Source: Atrichornis clamosus
Lineage: Eukaryota; Chordata; Aves; Passeriformes; Menuridae
Direction: 5' to 3'
Assembly (NCBI GenBank): GCA_013400975.1
Contig: WBMZ01006402.1
Location: 1 to 64,000, forward strand
DNA length: 64,000 nucleotides
This document shows positions 14,477 through 31,230 of the stretch, one piece after another (the first letter of the stretch is position 1; the number at the start of each line of letters is the position of its first letter). The notes under the pieces are model-generated. The model worked only from the letters and a program-made list of their open reading frames with translations, searched no databases and was not told where the DNA came from. The position numbers and the translations under genes were made by a program.

Positions 14477-15187
14477 TCATTGGCTCCCGAGTGTAATGCT
14501 TGGGAATGCAGTAGGATTTTTATTGTTTTCAGGATGAGTCATGCAGGCAGCAGCACAACAGATGGTGTGGAGTGTAGAACAATAAAGACAAAGATATAAG
14601 ACAGCTAAGAGAAAACTGGAACAGACAAAGAAGCAACCAGAGGATGAGAGAGGCTGAAAGCAGGAGAGAAGCCAGGAGGTTAAGCTTTGCCACAGATAGC
14701 AGGAGCTAATGAAGTGTAGAGTTAGTGCAGGGTAAAGTAGCTCAAACAATGGCCAGCAGAGAAAATTAAAGAACCTGTAGTCAGAGTAGAAGGAACAGAG
14801 GTAGGAATGCCAAGAGGAGCAAGGTTGATGGAGCCAAGTTGTTGGTGGGGCTACGGGATGGATTTCAGTGTAATAAAAGACCAAGTACCAGTGAGGAGTA
14901 ATAAGGAAGAAGAGCTGAGGATACTGATAAATAATACCCTTTGAAGGCAGAAATACCATAGCAGTTAGAAAGACAGCAATCAAAACCAACGGTGGTGTCC
15001 TGAAACTCGGAAGTCTGGAATGACAGCAAATAAAAAAGGGATGCCAGCTGCTGAAAGACAATAGGGTAAAGACCTCAGAAAAGCTCAGGCCGGCATCAGG
15101 CAAGTAAAAGGAGATGAAACACAGTATGCAGAGCTGGTTGAACAACCAACTGTAGCAGAGACAGGCAGACACACTTGGGTAAAGCAC
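14477..15187 (-). other. Purine-biased stretch with a long minus-strand open frame, probably not a gene
   Basis: The plus strand is markedly A/G-rich over about 700 bp and stops are absent from one minus frame for 236 codons. The translation is rich in Leu, Ser, Cys, Phe, Tyr and Trp, as expected when a pyrimidine-rich strand is translated, and no domain can be recognised. I see no splice sites or poly(A) signal arranged around it. It may be an unrecognised old repeat or simple strand bias. Confidence 0.3.
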
Positions 15188-16234
15188 AAAAGAAGTGAAA
15201 TTCCACAGGTCAGTGAAGCGCAGTTGCTGACAGGAGGTGTCTGGAGAAGTCTATGTAACTGAAAAGTGTATTAGTGTCTTATTGCTGCTCCAGCTCAAAG
15301 AAGTCAAAAACAGAGAGAAAGCGCCATCAGCAAAATACTTCCTAGAAATACCACAGGCTCCTTCTACCCACTCATCACCTTGTTCTAATACAACAATCAT
15401 ACTAACAGATGCCTAATTGTAACACATTTTAGGTGAAGGACTAACACAAAAATTAGAAAAGAAAAAGGCCTTAAACATTTCTCCATACTTCTATTTTCCC
15501 TACCCCTACAGCTAATTCATTTGCTGTTCTGGCTGCAGGCAGTTAATGGAGCTACGTTCCGCTGTCATGTCTAGCTCATATAAGCACTTGATTTCTCAGA
15601 CTGAACCAAGGCCAGCAGAACTCTGTCCTTCAACTGCACTGCAGGGATATTTTTAAAGGACAGATGTAGCTATTTACAAAGACCTGCACGCAACTATTTT
15701 TAAAGACACAGAGCCTTGGTGTTTGGAAGGTCAAAAGTTTTGTTCTCAGTCATGAAATAATAAAGACAGGCTGGAAGACACTTCAAGAAGGCAGTCATTC
15801 ATCCCAAAACAAGCCAAAGGTATCCACAGTTTCTAACAGGCATGGGCCAAGCCAGTTCTTAAAGCTGCACACAGCAGAAATTCCGTCACTGGCACAGACT
15901 TAGTCCAGTATTAAATTATTTTACCCTTGTGAATACTTTTCTAGTATTACCTCAACTCTTTCTCGCTGCTGTTGAAGCTCTATCTACCAGATACAGAAAC
16001 AGAATCGGTTCTTTCTTTTTCACCCTTAATTTTATGCCTCATATAGCTGGTGAAGTTTTGCCACTATCTCTGTGTGATCTGTGTATTGGTGCACAAAAGG
16101 CAGCCTGAACTCCTCTTCAGCTTGTGGTGCAGCAGAACCCAAGGACTTGCTCTGAGGCATCCCACATTCTGTCAGTTATTTTACTTGAGTAGCACTGATA
16201 TTTTGCACTTGTTCCTTGAAAGAATAAACTAAAT
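15188..16234. other. Intergenic, nothing clearly recognised
   Basis: No gene is supported. The right part, from about 15,880, may be a further diverged part of the antisense LINE that follows, but I could not align it with confidence. Confidence 0.45.
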
Positions 16235-16790
16235 GACTTTTATTAGACCACTCTTTGATTTGTTAGGATCACTGTGCATCCTAATTCTTTCTTCTCAGCA
16301 GTCTCTGAGTTTTATGATTTCTGCTAATTTAGTCAGCACATCCTACTCTGTACAGGTGACTGACTGTTGAACAAAACTAGCCACAGGACAGACCTAAAAA
16401 GTAAAATATCTTTCCACTTTGATATAAGGGCACCAACTAATCAGTAAACACTCTCTGAAAATGCTTTGCAAAGTACTTTGGCATTCAGCTCATAACCATT
16501 TTAGCTAAGCCAAGTTTCCAAAACATGAAAGACTGTACCAAAATCTACAGCTGAAACATCTGCTTTTCTTCTATCCATGGGGCCCATAACTCTCATGTAT
16601 GGCTTTTTCTTCATATGACTTATTCTCTAAAAATCCAAGTTGGCTACTCATCCTTTTGCCATTTTCTTCCAGGTGCTTAAAATGCTTCCCCCACACCCTG
16701 AAAGTTTTTCTTCCGACTGCAGTTATACTTATTTTTGTATTGTTCTACATCTCTCACACTCTCCATCTGCATTTAAAGACAAATGATATA
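16235..16790 (-). mobile_element. Old CR1/L3-like LINE fragment (antisense)
   Basis: Read on the plus strand, this matches the reverse complement of the ORF2 3' part of CR1/L3 LINEs as I remember it. Landmarks in order are: GATCACTGTGCATCCTAAT near 16,266; TTGAACAAAACTAGCCACAGG near 16,367 followed by ACAGACC; a stretch about forgotten accomplices of the RT domain near 16,540-16,600; and CCAAGTTGGCT followed by CTTCCAGGTGCTTA near 16,635-16,680. Divergence is high and frames are broken, so it is inactive. The exact subfamily and ends are uncertain. Confidence 0.6.
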
Positions 16791-18199
16791 CTGGAAGGCT
16801 GAATATAGTAAACATATTATCTCTCATCCAGGATCTGTCAGAAATATCTAAAAGTTCTGAAATTGTTTCAGCCTGTCTACTAAGTAATGTAGAAAAAGTT
16901 TAACTTTCACAGTTTACTTTAGAGTAACACAGTCACTCTGAGTTCTTTGAAAATTTTCCTTTCCCTATTTCCAGCTAAAAGCATAAAATTTCCACCAACA
17001 ACAAAGGGATACTAGTCCCTCCATCAACACTGAGCTCTGTATGAAAACTGATACCAAAAAAGAAGGAAATTACAAATGCCAGTCTTTCACAAGCATAAGG
17101 CAGCGGATGACACCATATTGATCTGATTTACTCACAGATAAATACTATTTCTTCCAGCCTGCAGGTAGAACACTCTAAGAGCTTTGACATTTATAGAACC
17201 CATATGGGATAGTTACATGATGAAGCATAACTCCATCTTATACCTCGAGAACATTAGTAACTAAACTGATATCATCAAACACAAGCTCAGCAAATTGCCT
17301 CATAGATTCAAGACACAAGACACCAGAATGGGGTGCCTTAAATCTGCATCTCCAATTAAAACATGGGGAAATTCAGACATGCTTAACTCCCATTACAGTG
17401 ACACAGCTGTAGCTCTAAAATGAGCTCATGGTCTCAGTCCAGTTCTTAGCTGACAGGTATCCATGTCAAACAAAAAGGACCCCAGCACAGTAAGTTTTTA
17501 CCAAAGAAACCATATCACCTAGAAACCCCCATATTCATACTAGCCACTTCCCATAAAACACTACCCCTTAAGAAGAGTTTGATGCATTAGTTGTATATTT
17601 TGCTGTCTCTAAAATCCCAATTTCTCCAGAGTTCTCCAATCATTAGTATAGCTGAAAGACCTCAATGTGACTGCAGACATCACAAGACATTCTTCTGAGA
17701 TTTCTACAATTGACCCAATTCATTTCTTCTAATGGTTTCAACCCCCTTTAACCATGTTCTGGCAGAAAAATTCTGAAGAAACTGCTGTGTTGAGAAGTGG
17801 CAATTAGAAATTCTGAAATTAGGCCAGAGTTATTGCCGCAATCCTTTTCATGATGAAAATCAGTGTTGTAGGACAGATATAATAATCACATTCACAAATG
17901 TGTAATACCAATTACACTACCATAGATGTTGCTATGCTGTAGGGAAACAGTTTCCATTGCATGCAGGATTTCCATGTGTGTCAGGAAAATACATGAGAAT
18001 TGCTGTCTTTCCCCTAGGCACATTGGATCCTTGTATTGGAAGCAGCAGAAATTTAGGATTGTCTCAATTTACAAGACCACAACTCTTAAGAAGTCTAACA
18101 CAGCGCTTCCTAATTAACACATTAAAAATAATATCTATTTATACACATTTCTTCCAAATGGTTGAATTGTTCTCCTTTCTTCACAAATTGTTTCAGTGA
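16791..18199. other. Intergenic, nothing recognised
   Basis: AT-rich, no supported exon, RNA gene or identifiable repeat. Confidence 0.55.
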
Positions 18200-18520
18200 C
18201 ATAGATCTTCCAAATATGTATCAGTGGCCCCCATAATCCAAGGGCAAGTGGTCAGTGACGTGCTGTACCACTTAGGCACACACAAGTCTGTGAGGCTGGA
18301 CGGGATCCATCCAAGGATCTTCAGTAGAGGTAGTTGGTAGAATTGCTCACTGAGCCAGTTCCCTTCATTTACCAGCACCTTATCCCTGGAGGTGTTTAAA
18401 AGATGTGTGGATGTGGTGCTCAGGGTCTTGGTTGGGTGGTGGGCTTGGCAGTGCTGGGTTGACAGTTGGATATAATGCTCTTATAGGTCTTTTCCAACCT
18501 AAATGATTTTATGATTCTGT
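18200..18520 (+). mobile_element. CR1 LINE fragment, 3' end with internal deletion
   Basis: The right half is a typical CR1 3' end: GGAGGTGTTTAAAAGATGTG at about 18,390, then a run ending in TCTTTTCCAACCTAAATGA and ATGATTCTG, the family's 3' tail. The left half encodes a reverse-transcriptase segment in the plus frame (HKSVRLDGIHPRIF, from about 18,280), matching the conserved CR1 motif KS..DGIHPR. In a full element these parts are far apart, so most of ORF2 has been deleted between about 18,370 and 18,385. The frame is broken and the copy is dead. Confidence 0.85.
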
Positions 18521-20480
18521 TTCTGTTCCACAATATGCAGGAGTCTGAAAAAGGCATTGAGGGGAAAAAAAAAGGAAATTGGAATGTCTGTTCTTTTTTA
18601 TCTAGAGGTATTTTTCAGCTTAATTAAGTATAAGACCACTTAAGGGTTCATATATGTATATATTAACTTTCAAAAGCTGCACAAGTTGTATATCTCTTCC
18701 TGACTATATTGACTAGGCATCATCACTCAGAAATTTTACTGAAGCCTGCAGGGAACTCGTGGATTCAGTATTTTCTCCATCAAGACAGCTAGAAAATCAA
18801 GACCTCTACACTTCAGCCTGACTCTTTATGTTGCACTTGGAAGTAGGCCAAATTTCTGGTTTTAATCATGAAAAGATGTGTTCCTATAAGCTCTGCTGTA
18901 CCTTTACCTTGTTGTTAACCCCTCACCCACAATCTAGTTCAGTTGAACCTTGAAGATATGAACATGAAACACAGATGGATATTGTCACTAGTTACAGTTT
19001 TCTCAGTCTCTGAAATATCCCTATTACTATTCCAAGCCCCTCCACTAGAGGCCACCTGCTGTTACCCATGAAGAACAGCAGTTACAGAAAATGCCAGCCT
19101 TCCTTTAACTGACAAGGGGATTCTCTAACGCATAGCAATGCCTCTTCTTTGCAGTTTGTTTCACAGTGCTCAGCAGAAATTTTATCTTGGGTGACCAAGA
19201 AGCCTCCAAACCACATTCAAGATGAGCCAATCTCCAGCTGTGCATTCTGCCATCTTCCTACCTACCATGTGCCACCATTCCTGGGTGGTCTGTCTTCCGC
19301 TCTGCATTTATTTCCTTGGTGCTCTCTGTGCCTCATACTTTGGCAGATGATCACACCAGACCTAGCTTGTAGCCTGTGACCAAAAAACTGTGATGTTCAT
19401 TCAGCCTTATTTGTTGCAGAGAGTCACTTAGTTCTGCCCTCTCAAAACTATCTTCTACCTTGCCATTGTATCTGCTTTATTTGTTGTATCAAATTACATC
19501 ACCTGGGGTGCAATTATAGTGACAGGCACTTCACAGACCACAGGCACTGAACTGTGCATTTAAAACCACTGCTTAAGAGCATACTCATTTAGAACCAGCT
19601 GAAAACTTGGGAAAGCTGAACTGCAGTGGAACAAGCACTGAGCCAGAAGAATCTTGATTATACTCAGTGAACTGACTTTCTGGTTTGAGAGCCCTCTCAG
19701 AGGTATTCAAAAGTTGACTTATGTATCCATTACTTACATAATATCTATACTCCTCCTTGAAGGTAAGCATGTGTCTCATCAAAACCAGAGTGACCAAAAG
19801 ATAACTGCTGCGAAAAGACTGGAAATTTTGCAGTTATCAGCCTCATAAAACAGCTTAAACTACGTTAAATCTTAATGACAAACATGTAAGATGAATGGAT
19901 GCAAAAGTGTCACATTGTACGTAAGAATGAGGTAGTGGAAGTGACATATCCTGAGGGCAGATGATTAACAAATAGCTCAGAAATTTGATTAAGTATGTGA
20001 AGAGTAATGTTTACTTCACAATTACAGGAATAAACAACTTTCCCCAATTTATATTATTATACTGATTCAAATAGTGCTTCAAACACATATGGCTTGCAAA
20101 AAAAGACATTTATGGAGATTCAGAGGGATCTTTTCTTCCCCCAAAATGCAATACATTACTTCAATGAAACACATCACCAACGTTCAAACTTTTAAAATTA
20201 AGGTAAGTTAAGTTGGAACCTTTCCTCACATAAAAAAGCAGTAGCTTCAGAAGTAAGTTTTCTTGGCTACTGGTAACAGTGTGTTGTCTACATACAGTAC
20301 AAATTCATGGAAAATGACGTTTCTTGTCCCTTGTATTACAAAAAAAAAAAACCCAAAACACCACACTATCCAACAATGAAAAATAAAGCTGAAATTATGT
20401 GGTCATGGTATGGCACCTCAAGTCTGAATGTAGAACAGGCCATGCACACAAGAAAAAGCTTTACAAATTGCTCAGAATTA
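18521..20480. other. Intergenic between OSTC 3' end and CR1, nothing recognised
   Basis: No supported gene. A (A)12 run lies at 20,340-20,351. Confidence 0.55.
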
Positions 20481-20484
20481 AAAT

Positions 20485-21130
20485 GATTTTTTAGAAAATA
20501 AGTTTTATTTGGCTCCTTTTGTACACTTTTTCTTTAAAAAAAATGCACATTCATACAGTTTGCCTTTCCCAGTGCATGTCTGGATTTGCTCACATAGAGC
20601 ATTAATATCATTAATACCAAGGCAAAAGGTGCCTTCACAATAATTTCAGACACATTGTATTTTGGCTGTAAAGCATTCAAAGTTACTAATTTTCTGATTA
20701 CAACTTGGGAATTAATCTTTTGGGTGTTTCTTCTCTGATTCACATACATAACTGTCCCACACAGGAAAGAGGAGACAGACCTGCAACAAAGAACCATCAA
20801 GTCAATGGCAAATACTCATTTCAGGTAGAGCTAAAGGTAGGTTCTCTACTTCATACTGAGATGGAATATAAAAGGAATACCCGGTTATATAACCTTCTCT
20901 GTTCAAAAGCTCTACATCAGAAATGACAAAACATTGCTTGAAAACTACAAATCAGCCACTGGTAGTGAGAGTTTGTCTGCAGAGAAAGTACTCTTTCCCT
21001 AGTTGTTTCTCATGGCCAGGTCTCTTTGCTGTAGATGGTGACTACGGGATTTGTTTCTTGCTGTTTCTTCTTAAACACTTCACGAAGAGGAGTAAATCCA
21101 GCTTGGGACTTTCGTACACCACAAGAGGTA
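20485..21130 (-). other. OSTC 3' UTR (inferred extent)
   Basis: Lies between the TAG and the inferred cleavage site just past the AATAAA. No intervening canonical signal was seen. Confidence 0.5.
20504..20509 (-). terminator. Likely OSTC poly(A) signal
   Basis: TTTATT on the plus strand reads AATAAA on the minus strand, about 620 bp beyond the OSTC stop. It is the first canonical signal met downstream of the stop. It implies a 3' UTR of roughly 650 nt ending near 20,485. Confidence 0.55.
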
Positions 21131-24403
<3,273 letters not shown>

Positions 24404-24746
24404 GGCCGCGGTGCGGTCCCGGGGGCGGCCGCGGCACCGCTGCTCCCTCCCGGCGCTGCCCGACCCGTCCCGCCGCGGCCGCGCTCCGCCAGGGACACGA
24501 AGGCGGAAACGGAAATAGGCTGCTGCGTCCTTACAGGGGGAAATTAATTGATTTTAAGAAAGACAAACTAAAAAAAACACTAGAAATTTCCAACCAGGCG
24601 TAAATGACAGAGCTAAAAAAAAGACTTTTTTTTTTTATGCGTAAAAATGTGAGGAAAGCTACCCGCTCGCCGCCGGAGAATATATTCGTCTTATTCACCT
24701 GCCATGACGCAGCAGCCCTGACGTGTCGGTGCTGGGTAACGGCATA

Positions 24747-24772
24747 GGGCGGGGGCGGGGCCGAGGGCGGGG
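24747..24772 (+). promoter_or_regulatory. GC-box cluster with G-quadruplex potential
   Basis: Four runs of three or more G in 26 bp (GGG-C-GGGGG-C-GGGG-CCGA-GGG-C-GGGG) contain overlapping GGGCGG SP1-type boxes about 345 bp upstream of the OSTC ATG. Confidence 0.6.
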
Positions 24773-25030
24773 CCAGACGCGCTGGCCCCGCCTCCGGGCT
24801 GGGCAGCCACGTGGCGGGTCCCGGTGCCGCGGACACGCGTGTGCCCGGTGTGCCACCGGCGCTCGCCAATAGGTCACTCCTGGAACGCTGCCTGCAGGCA
24901 GGGGCAACACCGGCGCCGCTGCCCCTGCCGAGGGGTAGGAGCGTCCTCTGGGCGCCGAGCGCTGCGGAAGTTTTCTGCCGACGGGAAGGAAAACCCACGC
25001 CCCGCGTGTGAGTTTGCACAGCCAGGCTGG

Positions 25031-27414
25031 AGAGATGCAGACCCGGGGAGCAGAAAAAGTGCCAAAGTCCCAGTCCCTGTGTTTGGAGGAGAGTGTGGGG
25101 CTGGGATGCCCCTTGCCTGCACCATGGGATGTGCCCAGCCTGACCCACAGGCAGAGACCCCGACAACGGACCGGGCAGGAGAAAGCACATCACAGCACTA
25201 GCTGCTGAGAACAAGAGAGATACCTCTGTGTTACAGATATCTCACACTCTCCTGTAGGTATGCAAACACCTCATCGGCCCAGCTCAGCCTCAGGCCCCAC
25301 CTGCGACTCTTCTCAGCTCCTTTTGGAGAAAAGCACCCATGCAGCACACGAGAAAACCTCCCAATTTTGAGTCTTGAGACTTGAGGCAGCTTGTCTAGTT
25401 CTTCTTTCATGAAAGGGGGAGAGCCCTTCATTCCAGGTTACAGTAGCACATTTAAAAGCACGTGCTCCAGCTGAACTCAACCCACATTGCCAAGCTACCC
25501 AGCCTTCTTCCCACTGCACAGCCCTGCCCCAAATGACTGTACCCATTCCTACACTCCAGCCATCTGCTCAAACAGTTTTTAAAAAATCAAGGGCCTTTTT
25601 ACCATTTCACTGGCATTTTGCCTAATGACCGCTTTTATTTCTGCCTACAGTGGCAATACCACTTGTCTAACTCATAACTGTTGCCTTTTAGTGCAATCAC
25701 GTCATTTACAGCTAGCTGTTTCGTCTTTCCTGTTTGGAAAAATCTTCAAGTGCCTGTCAACACACATTTATGACATTTATCCTCATTATTCCAAAAGCAT
25801 TCTCCCTCCATTGCAACTCCTTTCGAAAAGCCCGAAGGAAAACTCTAAACCCTAATGAAAAACAGGAGCACCTTTGAGGCAGGTTAGATACACCTGCCCC
25901 AGTTGCTGCTTCTGGTTTGGTTTTTTTTTTTCATGATGCCAGAGTACTAAAGTTTATACTAGGGCAATAAGACAAGTAATAAAATTTTAACCTTATAAAC
26001 TAACTGTAGTAACAGCACCTAAAAACATCAGCGTACTAATGTTATCTCAAAACTTCCTTTAGTAAGTTACAGCCTTTGCACTCCAGCTGAGGAGAAATGC
26101 TTCATATACTTCAAGCAACAACATTTATCCACTTTGAGAATACTGACAGAATTACTTTACTTGGGACACTGAAGAAATCCTTGGGGGAGGTACTGCTCCT
26201 TTCACCATGCAGTGTTAAGTCACTTATCCTGGACAAGAGCCACCTCCTCTTGTCACACCCAGGAGGCAGCTGTGAGTTGCCAGGCACCTCACCCAAAGCA
26301 CCAGCTCAGTGCCACCGAAAGGGCAGGGCTCAACTCAGCCTTCTGTCCTCTGTTCCTTGGCTTCCTGCACAGCCTGAAAAGCTGCAGAGCTGGGCAGCGT
26401 AAAAACACAGGAAAAGGGACGGACACACCTCTCAGAGCCACAGCCTGAGCAGAGTCCGCAAGGGAGCTGAAAAACCTCTTTGAATGGCACCCTCACTGCT
26501 GCCTCTAAGTCTGCCCAGTCAGTAATTATTTCTCCTCTTTCTCTATATTCATGGTGGAGATCACTCCTTTTTGAAAAATTAGTTACTGGTAAAACAGGTA
26601 AAAACAGATTCTTGTCAGATACTAAAAGCAGTTCAAAATTCAGAGCATAACATTCCACTGCATGCATGGGTAATGCAAAAAATATCCAACTGTGTTAAAG
26701 CACTACTGGACAATGCTAGGGGCACACAGAGTCCTCTACAAAAGAGAAGAAAAGCCATTTTCACTTTTTACATTACAATTATGTCCTTAGTAAAAAAACC
26801 AACAGAAGTAGAAGCCATTAAAGGTCTGTCCTAGCTGCACCTGGAGCTCTGCTGGTATTGTGCCTCTAACTGTCCACCCAGGAAGCACCTAACAGGATAC
26901 TGTAGCTGCAGCTTTCTTCCAGGAGACCCACATGTAGCAGCATGCAACTTTCTGCTGGATACAGCACTGGCTTTGAGAAGTTAAGACTATTCTCTACACC
27001 CTGACTTGAATAACACCACATACAATGAAAAAAGAAATCTACCTTAGGCCTATATATCAGCTCTCCTATTCTTCATCTGACAATCTCTCTTCGAGTCTTT
27101 AGCAGTTTTTGTTTGCTTTTCTTTTAAGTTCTAATTTTCTTTTGAGCCAAGTTCTCTGATGACTTCATATACAGCTGTTGAAAGAAAACCTGCACTGCTG
27201 AAAGTTACTCCAATCCCTCTACACAACTGAGGCTGAGATGGGAGTCCTGTTTAACCAGACTCTCTTCCACCTGCTTGATTTCTCTGTCAGCAGACAGCAC
27301 CGAACAGAGCATCCTGACTTAGGGTTTTGTTGCACCAAAACTCATTTCTGCACATTACAACCTGTGAGAAGCAGCAGCTCCTACCAGCTTTGACTAGCAC
27401 ATGGAATGACAGGA
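25031..27414. other. Intergenic between OSTC promoter and RPL34 3' end
   Basis: No supported gene, RNA or repeat beyond short T/A runs near 25,920. Open frames of 60-110 codons overlap on both strands and look random. Confidence 0.55.
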
Positions 27415-27436
27415 CACAAGAGAAGTGGAGCTTTCA

Positions 27437-27442
27437 TTTATT
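27437..27442 (-). terminator. RPL34 poly(A) signal
   Basis: AATAAA on the minus strand, 22 nt past the stop codon. The 3' UTR is thus only about 45 nt, typical of ribosomal protein mRNAs. Confidence 0.88.
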
Positions 27443-27463
27443 GGGCTGAAACTACAAATAGAA

Positions 27464-30285
<2,822 letters not shown>

Positions 30286-30294
30286 TTTTTACAC

Positions 30295-30878
30295 CTAAGT
30301 AAGTCAAACACAAAGCAGCGCTAGTTTAAGAGCTCAGTGTCTACATGGAAGTTCACATATCACAGGACCACCTATACTGAACCACTGCACCAGATGTGAA
30401 TCAACACCTCCCGATTCTATATTAATAAAATTGAAGCCTTTCCTCATCAGTGACAGCCAACACAACTATATTAGAGAACAACTAAACGCTTGACAGCGAG
30501 CACGAAGCGATTTACAATAAAAATTGACCCGAACTAACTTCAACACTGTTCAAACACCCTGGCCTTATCTAGATGATGCCACGCTCTCCTAAGAAACTGC
30601 TTAAAGCTTTAGCAACTTCGTATTTTATTATCAATATAAGCTTCATTCGCAGCCCCGGGAGACGCGGACCCTGCTTCGGAGCCCCATCGCGGAGGCCCGA
30701 GTAGGCCCGGCCTCTCCACCGGGGAGCTCTGTCCCCCGCTCCAGCCCAACTGCGGGCAGCAGCAGCGCCGCCAGTCCCCCTCCAGAGTCTCCCGGGGCCT
30801 CGGGCCGCCCTCGCCGCCCGCCGGGCCCCGGATGGAGGCAGATGGGAGCCCACATCTCCCGGCCGCCAGCCTCCATAC
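30295..30878 (-). other. RPL34 intron 1
   Basis: 584 bp from GTATGG to CTTAG in the 5' UTR. The first part is within the CpG island and the rest is AT-rich. No convincing snoRNA is seen. Confidence 0.75.
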
Positions 30879-30906
30879 CTGGCGCCGCCGGACCCGGAAG
30901 AGGAAG
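30879..30906 (-). other. RPL34: RPL34 exon 1 (non-coding, 5'TOP)
   Basis: The minus strand reads CTTCCTCTTCCGGGTCC, then GGCGCCAG|GTATGG. A start at a C followed by a pyrimidine tract is the 5' terminal oligopyrimidine signature of ribosomal protein mRNAs, which couples translation to mTOR/LARP1. The donor GT is at 30,878-30,877. A TATA-like TATTTCAA (30,934-30,927) begins 28 nt upstream of the proposed start. The start is inferred from motif position, not from transcript data. Confidence 0.75.
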
Positions 30907-31013
30907 CGGAAATGCACGGGTCAACATTGAAATAGCGGCTCCCTGGAGCCCGGAAGAAGTAGTGGCGCCTGCGCACTGCCGCCCGTCTGCCAGTGCAGTG
31001 GAGCCTGGGCGCC

Positions 31014-31062
31014 GCCATGTTGTACGGCACGGAGGTGTAAGGGTGACGCCATGTTGTACGGC
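31014..31062. repeat. 15-bp direct repeat carrying YY1-like motif
   Basis: GCCATGTTGTACGGC occurs exactly at 31,014-31,028 and 31,048-31,062, 34 bp apart. The first copy is preceded by GCC, giving GCCGCCATGTTG, a full YY1-type site. Confidence 0.9.
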
Positions 31063-31230
31063 TGAAGCGGGGCGGGGCGCCGCTCGGCGGCGGGACCGGG
31101 AGCAGCAGCGATGGAGGGGATGGGCCATGGGGGCGATCGGTCAAGGCGAAGCACGAAAGAATCCCCTCTGCGGCAGGTGCTTCGCTTTTCCCAGAGATCC
31201 TCTGCACAGGCTCGCCCGCCCGCCCTCCCC

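Larger units (their letters stand above)
30640..31230. promoter_or_regulatory. CpG island and probable bidirectional promoter of RPL34
   Basis: Dense in CpG compared with flanks. Going upstream from RPL34 are CCGGAAG ETS-type sites (about 30,893-30,899 and 30,950-30,956), an NRF1-like GCGCCTGCGCAC (30,965-30,976) and two YY1-like GCCATGTTG words (from 31,014 and 31,048). The island continues about 300 bp beyond the RPL34 start, as expected if transcription also starts to the right. The long frames of 224-258 codons on either strand here reflect GC content only. Confidence 0.8.

Noticed and set aside
24531..25214. 227-codon minus-strand frame and its plus-strand partners upstream of OSTC
   Set aside because: These are GC-rich promoter shadows with no recognisable domain, and frames are open on both strands at once.
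30360..30460. TGATGA-like and CTGA words on the minus strand of RPL34 intron 1
   Set aside because: The C box lacks the purine start and there is no matching terminal stem next to the boxes.
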